Positions 58,157-64,000 of a DNA stretch of 64,000 nucleotides are shown one piece after another. The notes below the pieces were generated by a model that was given only the letters and a program-made list of their open reading frames with translations, ran no database searches and had not been told where the DNA came from. The stretch's first letter is position 1; each line of letters begins with the position of its first letter. Source of the stretch: Psychroflexus halocasei (GTDB lineage Bacteria; Bacteroidota; Bacteroidia; Flavobacteriales; Flavobacteriaceae); contig NZ_FNQF01000001.1 of the NCBI RefSeq assembly GCF_900107595.1, positions 62,001 to 126,000 on the forward strand, in the 5' to 3' direction. A program made the translations under genes and the position numbers.

Positions 58157-60100
58157 ATGAAAGTTAAATCTTTACTATCTCTAGGTATGTTATTAACAGC
58201 TTCCCTTGCTATTTCACAAACACAGAGTGAAGTTGCAGAAATAAAACAACTACAAAATACTAATAAATTAGAAATCTTGTCACAAGCAACAGATAAGCTT
58301 GAAGCTAAAAAATTAGAAATAATTAAAAAAGCTAATCAAAAAGGTTTAGAAATCAATCAAATTATTAATGGTAAACTTCATACAATCGTTGATTTTTATC
58401 AAGGAAAACCTGTTTATCAAACCGCACACAATATTGACGCTTCTATATCAACAAGAGCTAATTTTCTTTGGCAAGGTGGAAACATGGGATTAAATATTGA
58501 AGGGCAAAACATGATCGTTGGCGTATGGGACGAACAACGTGTTAAAGATGACCATGTTGAGTTTATGAACGGTTCTGGTTCTAGAATTATATTAGGAGAT
58601 TCAAATATATTCAATGAAGATGAATTTGGAGATCATGGAACCCATGTTGGAGGAACGATAGCTGCAGCTGGTGTTAACGAAGATGCTAAAGGTGCTGCAC
58701 CGCAGAGTACAATAGTGACTTATACATGGGATCAAGACTTTAATGAAGTCCAAGATGAAGCCAATGATAATGGTCTATTAATTTCAAACCATTCTTATGG
58801 TGTTCCTGTTTTCAACAATAACGGAAGCGCAAACGCACCAACCTGGATGATGGGAAATTACAGCTCTCAAGCTAGAGCGTGGGATCTACTATCAAACACT
58901 TTTCCTTATTACCTTATGGTCGTTTCAGCAGGGAATGATGGAGGATCAAATTATTCTGGTGGATTAAAAAATGGGTTTGACAAATTAACGCACGAGAAAA
59001 ACGGTAAAAACAACTTAATCGTTGGAAATGCTCAAGACGCTAGCGTTGATGCTCAATCAGGTGAATTGACTTTTCCTGCATTCATCAATTCAAGCAGTAG
59101 CCAAGGCCCAACTGATGATGGAAGAATAAAGCCGGATGTCGTAGGTAATGGAACTAACGTTATCTCACCAGTTACGACATCACAAAGTTCATACGCTACT
59201 TTTTCAGGGACTTCAATGGCAGCGCCTAACGTTGCTGGTACTTTAATTTTACTTCAGCAATATTACAATCAAGAAAAAGGTAATTATATGTTATCTTCTA
59301 CTTTAAAAGCTTTGGCTATTCATACAGCAGATGATCTTGGTAATACAGGACCAGATGCTAAGTATGGTTGGGGATTAGTCAATGCAAAAAAAGCTGTAGA
59401 ACTCATACAAGATACTGATACAGATGTAACAAGAATAGAGGAAATTGATTTAGCAAACCAAGAGACTTTTACATTTAATGTAAAAAAGGAAATAAGTAAA
59501 GATCTAGAAGTTACAATTGTTTGGAACGATCCTGCAGGAACATCTAGAGATGGCATATTAAATGACCCAACTCCTGTTTTGGTAAATGACCTGGATTTAA
59601 GAATTAAAAGAGTTTCTAATAGTGAAACTTTCCTTCCTTGGAGATTGGATTTAGCAAATGTTGCTGCTAACGCAGTTAAAGATGATAACATTGTTGATAA
59701 CGTTGAAAACATCATTGTTGACGCAAGCGATAGTGAAATCTATGAAGTAACAATTAGTCACAAAGGAAATTTGAATAATCCTCAAAAAGTTAGCTTAATT
59801 GTTTCAGGAGTAGAATATACAACTTTGGCAACTCAAGATATTGAAGTTGATGTATCAAATATCAATGTATGGCCAAACCCTGTTAATAATCAATTAAACA
59901 TTACTGGTACTGAAGCTTTTGAAGGTCAAGTTCAAGTGAATGTCTATGACATAAGCGGAAGATTGGTCCTATCATCTGATAAAGACACAGCTTCTCAAAA
60001 TAGCATCCAGATGAATACAAGCTCTTTAACAACTGGGACTTATTTTGTTAAGATTACCGATGGTCAAACATCATTAAACAAGAAAATTATCAAAGAATAA
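58157..60100 (+). CDS. Secreted subtilisin-like protease with type IX sorting domain
   Basis: The mature S8 domain has Asp in IVGVWDEQRVKDDH, His in DHGTHVGGTIAA and Ser in SGTSMAAPNVAGTL. A signal peptide (MKVKSLLSLGMLLTASLAIS) and a short pro-region precede it. A beta-sandwich P-domain-like part (FNVKKEISKDLEVTIVWNDP) follows. The last 75 residues, from INVWPNPVNNQLNITG to LTTGTYFVKITDG and KKIIKE, are a type A type-IX C-terminal signal. The protein is therefore exported by the system whose gldKLMN genes lie in this window. The upstream GTG (58142) adds only five residues; I prefer the ATG. It follows the SusCD operon but has its own transcript. Confidence 0.93.
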   Translation: MKVKSLLSLGMLLTASLAISQTQSEVAEIKQLQNTNKLEILSQATDKLEAKKLEIIKKANQKGLEINQIINGKLHTIVDFYQGKPVYQTAHNIDASISTRANFLWQGGNMGLNIEGQNMIVGVWDEQRVKDDHVEFMNGSGSRIILGDSNIFNEDEFGDHGTHVGGTIAAAGVNEDAKGAAPQSTIVTYTWDQDFNEVQDEANDNGLLISNHSYGVPVFNNNGSANAPTWMMGNYSSQARAWDLLSNTFPYYLMVVSAGNDGGSNYSGGLKNGFDKLTHEKNGKNNLIVGNAQDASVDAQSGELTFPAFINSSSSQGPTDDGRIKPDVVGNGTNVISPVTTSQSSYATFSGTSMAAPNVAGTLILLQQYYNQEKGNYMLSSTLKALAIHTADDLGNTGPDAKYGWGLVNAKKAVELIQDTDTDVTRIEEIDLANQETFTFNVKKEISKDLEVTIVWNDPAGTSRDGILNDPTPVLVNDLDLRIKRVSNSETFLPWRLDLANVAANAVKDDNIVDNVENIIVDASDSEIYEVTISHKGNLNNPQKVSLIVSGVEYTTLATQDIEVDVSNINVWPNPVNNQLNITGTEAFEGQVQVNVYDISGRLVLSSDKDTASQNSIQMNTSSLTTGTYFVKITDGQTSLNKKIIKE

Positions 60101-60123
60101 TTACTTTAATATTAGACTAAATT

Positions 60124-60159
60124 AAAAGGCTGACATATCTTTGTCAGCCTTTTGTTTTT
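60124..60159 (+). terminator. Protease gene terminator
   Basis: AAAAGGCTGACA and TGTCAGCCTTTT form a perfect 12-bp stem with a 6-base loop, followed by GTTTTT. Confidence 0.9.
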
Positions 60160-60175
60160 ATAAAAAATGAATCTT

Positions 60176-60907
60176 ATGGAAAATATAATTTTTGGGAATC
60201 ACAGTGTTCAAGAAGCTTTAAACGAGAAGAAAGATATTGATAAAATATTGATCAATATGAATTTGAAAAATAAGTTTAAAGATTTGACTTCTCAAGCAAG
60301 AAAAGAAAATGTCAAAGTATCTTATGTACCCGTTCAAAAATTTAAAAAATACGATCATTTAAATCATCAAGGAATTATTGCAGAAATTTCTGATATCAAT
60401 TATGCTGATTTTGAAGAAACAGTTGAGAAAGCCTTAGCAAAAGATGAGCCAGCAACCTTTTTGTTGTTAGACGGAATCACTGATGTCAGAAATTTAGGAG
60501 CAATATTAAGAACAGCAGAATGCACAAATGTTGCTGCAGTGATTTTGCCAACACAAGGAAGCGCCAAAGTTAATAGTCAGGCGATAAAAACATCTGCAGG
60601 TGCAGCTTATAAAGTGAATATCTGTAAAGTTAATCATCTTAAAGATGCCATATTTTACTTACAGTCATCAGGAGTGAAACTCATTGGTGCCACAGAAAAG
60701 GCTGAACAAAATATCTATGAAACCGATCTTACTGAAGCAGCTGCGTTTGTGATGGGTAGTGAAGAAAGTGGCATCCATCATAGCATTGCAAAAATGTTAG
60801 ATGAAACAGCTAAAATTCCACTATTAGGTGAGATCAACTCTCTAAATGTTTCAGTCGCTTGTGGAATGTTTCTTTATGAAAATTTAAAACAAAAGCTCAA
60901 TAAATAA
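60176..60907 (+). CDS. rlmB: 23S rRNA 2'-O-methyltransferase RlmB (SpoU/TrmH family)
   Basis: RlmB methylates G2251 of 23S rRNA. The N-terminal substrate domain starts MENIIFGNHSVQEALNEKKD and has YDHLNHQGIIAEI. The SPOUT domain has FLLLDGITDVRNLGAILRTA, FVMGSEESGIHHSIAKM and the knot end INSLNVSVACGMFLYENL. The upstream ATG at 60167 adds three residues and is not typical, so I start at 60176. The related TrmH enzymes could fit, but length (243) and the N-terminal domain favour RlmB. Confidence 0.9.
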   Translation: MENIIFGNHSVQEALNEKKDIDKILINMNLKNKFKDLTSQARKENVKVSYVPVQKFKKYDHLNHQGIIAEISDINYADFEETVEKALAKDEPATFLLLDGITDVRNLGAILRTAECTNVAAVILPTQGSAKVNSQAIKTSAGAAYKVNICKVNHLKDAIFYLQSSGVKLIGATEKAEQNIYETDLTEAAAFVMGSEESGIHHSIAKMLDETAKIPLLGEINSLNVSVACGMFLYENLKQKLNK

Positions 60908-60909
60908 TT

Positions 60910-60931
60910 AAAAATAGAGGTATCTATTTTT
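60910..60931. terminator. Small terminator between rlmB and the rhomboid gene
   Basis: AAAAATAGA-GGTA-TCTATTTTT is a short hairpin between convergent genes. It overlaps the stop codon of the rhomboid gene and could serve both. Confidence 0.5.
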
Positions 60932-61685
60932 TCTGTTTCGGCTTATAATAAACTTTAATGTCTAGTTGATTTGATAAATCCTTTATTAAGACTTCATCCG
61001 TTGGTTCTTCTTCAGGTTCTATCGGATTAAAATGACCATTTTCATCAAACTGTCGCATAAACTCTTTTTCTTTTTCAGTCTGCATAACCGACTTATGTTT
61101 TTTAAAATTTAACTCAGACGTGACAAATTCAGAGGTATAGAAGTAACTCAACAAAAAACCTATAATTAAGCCAGACAAATGGCCTTCCCAAGAAATATTT
61201 TCCTTTGTTTGATCAGGTAAAACACCCCAAACTAAACTTCCATAAACAAATGCTACTGTCAATGCTAATGCAATCAATCTATAGTTTTTGGATTTAATTC
61301 CATTAAAAAATAAAAAGCTAGCTAAAAAATAAACAATACCACTTGCACCAATATGATAAGATGGCCTGGCTATAATCCAAGTCAATATTCCACTAAACAA
61401 AAATCCGTAAAGTAAAATTTTAATATGCTTCTTGGGATAAAAAAAAGCTAATGCTGAAATGAGAATGATCAACGGAATACTATTTTTAAATAAATGCTCT
61501 ATGCCACTGTGAATAAAAGGACTTAACAAAATACCTCTTAAGCCTTTGAGTGACCTCGGGAACAGACCATAACTATTGAAGTTAAATCCAAATCTGATTT
61601 CTATCCAATAAACTATCCAAATTGCCAATAAAGCAAAAAAAGGAAGCCATAAATATCGATATGTTTTGTAAAGTTGAGATTTCAT
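60924..61685 (-). CDS. Rhomboid family intramembrane serine protease
   Basis: The protein has about six membrane helices. The catalytic Ser is in HIGASGIVYFLASFLFF, with the His in ISWEGHLSGLIIGFLLS. The HSGIEHLFKNS segment near helix 2 carries the conserved His and Asn. After the membrane part is a roughly 60-residue cytoplasmic tail rich in Lys and Glu that includes NPIEPEEEPTDEV. From MKSQLYKTYRYLWLPFFALL it is 253 residues; the upstream ATG (61721) adds 12. The substrate is unknown. Confidence 0.9.
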   Translation of the reverse strand: MKSQLYKTYRYLWLPFFALLAIWIVYWIEIRFGFNFNSYGLFPRSLKGLRGILLSPFIHSGIEHLFKNSIPLIILISALAFFYPKKHIKILLYGFLFSGILTWIIARPSYHIGASGIVYFLASFLFFNGIKSKNYRLIALALTVAFVYGSLVWGVLPDQTKENISWEGHLSGLIIGFLLSYFYTSEFVTSELNFKKHKSVMQTEKEKEFMRQFDENGHFNPIEPEEEPTDEVLIKDLSNQLDIKVYYKPKQKK

Positions 61686-61759
61686 CGTTGTGAAGATATC
61701 AAAAAACTTTCCAATCTGCATCCTCTGCTATTGTGTCAGTAAAATTGTAGTTTTGCAAT

Positions 61760-63040
61760 ATGAACACGCCACTAGCAGAAAGATTAAGACCAAAAACATT
61801 TGCCGATTACATGAGTCAACTACATTTAGTTGGTCCACAAGGCTCCATTACTCAACTTGTTAAAAACCAAGTCTTACCATCACTTATTTTATGGGGACCT
61901 CCTGGTGTTGGAAAAACAACTTTAGCACATATTATCGCTTCTCAAACAGACAGAAATGTTTATACACTTTCTGCAATAAGTAGTGGTGTTAAAGATGTGA
62001 GAGAAGTCATTGAGAAGGCAAAAAAGAATGATGGCTTATTCAGTAAACAGAAAAATCCGATTCTTTTTATAGATGAGATTCATAGATTTAGTAAATCTCA
62101 GCAGGACTCTCTTTTAGCTGCAGTGGAAAAAGGCTGGGTCATCTTAATTGGCGCAACGACTGAAAACCCAAGTTTTGAAATCAACTCTGCCCTACTCTCG
62201 CGTTGTCAGGTCTATACTTTAAAGCAATTCAGTGAGAATGATTTAAAAGAATTGCTTCAAAAAGCCATGAAAGATGATGACATTCTTAAAAAAAAACAAA
62301 TCAAGATTCAAGAATACGAGGCTTTAATTCGTTTTTCTGGTGGTGATGCTCGAAAGCTGCTTAACAATTTTGAACTTGTTGTCAATTCTTTTTCTGTCAA
62401 CGAACCCATTGTTATTACAAATACAATTGTTGCTGAAAGGATTAATCAACAAAGCACGCGTTATGACAAAAATGGTGAGCAACATTATGACATCATTTCT
62501 GCTTTTATCAAATCCATAAGAGGAAGTGATCCCAACGCAGCCGTTTATTGGTTAGCCAGAATGCTTGATGGCGGAGAAGATGTCAAGTTCATTGCGCGAC
62601 GCTTACTGATTTTAGCAAGTGAAGATATTGGATTGGCCAACCCAACAGCCTTAGTTATGGCAAATAACACTTTTCAAGCTGTAAATACTGTGGGAATGCC
62701 TGAATCTCGTATTATTTTGAGTCAATGTGTTATATATATGGCGACATCGGAAAAGAGTAATTCTGCATATATGGCAATCAACAAAGCGATGGCAGAAGTT
62801 AAAAGAACTCAAAATCTAAATGTCCCTTTATCATTAAGAAACGCACCAACAAAACTGATGAAAGATAGTGGTTACGGCGCAAACTATAGATATGCACATG
62901 ATTATCCAGGGCATTTTGTGCAACATGAGTTTATGCCAGAAAGTTTGACACAGACAAGTTTTTTTAAGCCAACTGATAATAAAAGAGAACAGCAGCTCAG
63001 ACAGAAACTTAAAAAGCAATGGCCAAAGTACAATTACTAA
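61760..63040 (+). CDS. rarA: Replication-associated recombination protein A (RarA/MgsA)
   Basis: RarA is a AAA+ ATPase related to clamp loaders that acts at stalled replication forks. The 426-residue product starts MNTPLAERLRPKTFADYMSQ. It has Walker A GPPGVGKTTL (about 49-58), Walker B ILFIDEIHRF, sensor GATTENPSFE, and the arginine-finger region ALLSRCQVY. The C-terminal tetramer domain has SAFIKSIRGSDPNAAVYWLA and ASEDIGLANPTAL, with the ending DYPGHFVQHEFMPE. It starts only 5 bases after a good -7 element (TAGTTTTG, 61748-61755), so the mRNA may have almost no leader. Confidence 0.96.
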   Translation: MNTPLAERLRPKTFADYMSQLHLVGPQGSITQLVKNQVLPSLILWGPPGVGKTTLAHIIASQTDRNVYTLSAISSGVKDVREVIEKAKKNDGLFSKQKNPILFIDEIHRFSKSQQDSLLAAVEKGWVILIGATTENPSFEINSALLSRCQVYTLKQFSENDLKELLQKAMKDDDILKKKQIKIQEYEALIRFSGGDARKLLNNFELVVNSFSVNEPIVITNTIVAERINQQSTRYDKNGEQHYDIISAFIKSIRGSDPNAAVYWLARMLDGGEDVKFIARRLLILASEDIGLANPTALVMANNTFQAVNTVGMPESRIILSQCVIYMATSEKSNSAYMAINKAMAEVKRTQNLNVPLSLRNAPTKLMKDSGYGANYRYAHDYPGHFVQHEFMPESLTQTSFFKPTDNKREQQLRQKLKKQWPKYNY

Positions 63041-63063
63041 AGCCACCTCTTTTTCTTTTGTGT

Positions 63064-63816
63064 TTATTCAACTCTATTAAAGTTTAGAGTTTGTACCTCA
63101 TCAAGATCTTGATCTCTATATTCAACTTTCAAATCACCTTTTGAAGTAAAGTAAGCTGCACCTAATAAATCCCCTGATTTATAAATGTAACTTCCTTTAT
63201 CAGCAGGTTCTAACTCAGCGAATTTATTTAGACTTGAAGCGAGATAAATAACAAAATGATCTTCACTTTTTTCAATCATCCAATAAGTTTGACCTGCAAA
63301 TTTAAAAATAATTTTATCTGAAAATTTATCCTCAGCTTCAACCTCAGGCTCCTCTACTGATTTTGGCTTAACCAACATTCCTGTTATTCTATCACTGGAA
63401 ACATCTTTTGATGTAAAACCTTGAAAAGAACTTCTTAATGCTTCAGGATATGCTTCTTTAAATGGCTTAGAGTTGCTTTGTCCAACTTCAGAAGTATAAA
63501 CAGTGTTACCTGCACAATCTATTAACTTAAATTGAAGACGTTTCCTCATAAAAGAATCAATCTCACCAAGCTGAAATCTTAAGCTTAAACATGGTTCTGA
63601 TTGTAGCTTAAGTGGCTTTTCTTCAACATCCATATACACATTAAACCCTGCTTCTTTGAGTAAAACTCGAGCGAGGATATTAAGATTATATTGATTTTTT
63701 TCATTCACAAAATCAAATTTCATTGGAACAATAACACTTATTTTATTCTCATCAAATTCTTGAGCTTGTAGGCCCATTGATAACGTGACTATAATTAGTA
63801 AAAATAATTTTTTCAT
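63064..63816 (-). CDS. Secreted protein of unknown function
   Basis: This 250-residue product has a signal peptide (MKKLFLLIIVTLSMGLQAQ) and no recognised domain. The body alternates charged and beta-forming stretches, for example FVNEKNQYNLNILARVLLKE, CLSLRFQLGEIDSFMRKRLQ and FAGQTYWMIEKSEDHFVIYL. A Glu-rich segment (EEPEVEAEDK) separates two halves. It is probably periplasmic or surface-exposed. Its start overlaps the stop of the HAD gene by four bases (ATGA), so they are co-transcribed. Confidence 0.6.
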   Translation of the reverse strand: MKKLFLLIIVTLSMGLQAQEFDENKISVIVPMKFDFVNEKNQYNLNILARVLLKEAGFNVYMDVEEKPLKLQSEPCLSLRFQLGEIDSFMRKRLQFKLIDCAGNTVYTSEVGQSNSKPFKEAYPEALRSSFQGFTSKDVSSDRITGMLVKPKSVEEPEVEAEDKFSDKIIFKFAGQTYWMIEKSEDHFVIYLASSLNKFAELEPADKGSYIYKSGDLLGAAYFTSKGDLKVEYRDQDLDEVQTLNFNRVE

Positions 63817-64000
63817 TTCAATATTGTTTTTAGTTCAGATAAACATGTGATTTGATCTCCGCCAAAGGTATCATCTTTGCCGAATAACACTGCTTCAATT
63901 CCAAATTTTCGTGCACCTTCAACATCAGCCTCAATATTATCACCAATCATTAAACTTTCTTCCTTTTCGGCTTGAGCTAAATTGAGTGCATAAGCAAAAA
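63813..64000 (-). CDS. HAD-superfamily phosphatase, YjjG-like (5' end outside window)
   Basis: The visible 61 codons form the C-terminal part of a HAD-IA phosphatase: LMIGDNIEADVEGARKFGIE, AVLFGKDDTFGGDQ, ending SELKTILK. The GDNIEAD segment is motif IV, and the following GARKFGIEAV is typical of YjjG-type noncanonical pyrimidine nucleotidases. Motifs I to III lie outside the window. It overlaps the next gene by four bases. Confidence 0.8.
   Translation of the reverse strand, partial: FAYALNLAQAEKEESLMIGDNIEADVEGARKFGIEAVLFGKDDTFGGDQITCLSELKTILK

Overview
The window comes from an AT-rich member of the Bacteroidota, almost certainly a flavobacterium. The evidence is the gldK-gldL-gldM-gldN type IX secretion and gliding operon, a SusC/SusD pair, a protease with a type IX C-terminal sorting domain, several promoters of the Bacteroidota form TTTG-N19-21-TAnnTTTG, and an S10-spc-alpha ribosomal cluster in which fusA runs straight into rpsJ without tuf.

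Bases 1 to about 9,400 are an accessory island. It opens with the 3' part of a type I restriction specificity gene (hsdS). Eight bases later come two overlapping reverse transcriptase genes, best explained as a type 3 defence-associated reverse transcriptase system (DRT3: Drt3a plus Drt3b). A short intergenic RNA candidate follows them; it contains CACACACA and ends in a strong terminator. Next are a GIY-YIG nuclease remnant, a three-gene toxin / antitoxin / SecB-like chaperone operon, two decayed genes, two small cargo genes and a tyrosine integrase. Between the integrase and the adjacent small gene is a 10-bp-phased repeat array. The island ends at an initiator tRNA-Met gene whose 3' end and terminator have been copied five times as an 83-bp tandem array. 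This is the expected integration boundary.

Bases 9,400 to 30,300 are core genome: two small genes, an ABC-F ATPase, a DUF983 protein, a DadA-like oxidase, the gld operon, an arginase-fold protein that has lost metal ligands, topA, a miaB / sigma-54 activator / lptE / TPR / secG operon, groES-groEL and an S10 carboxypeptidase.

Bases 30,300 to 51,120 form one long minus-strand block: rpsL, rpsG, fusA, the S10, spc and alpha ribosomal genes with secY, infA, rpmJ and rpoA, then carA, eno and gltA. A consensus promoter lies upstream of rpsL.

Bases 51,120 to 64,000 hold an Omp85-like protein, a SusC/SusD/lipoprotein set next to a secreted subtilase (probably peptide capture and uptake), rlmB, a rhomboid protease, rarA, an unknown secreted protein and the end of a HAD phosphatase gene.

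The most notable systems are the DRT3 locus with its visible putative template, the toxin-antitoxin-chaperone operon, the phased array and the tRNA-derived repeats. Family names rest on motif recognition; no database search was possible.
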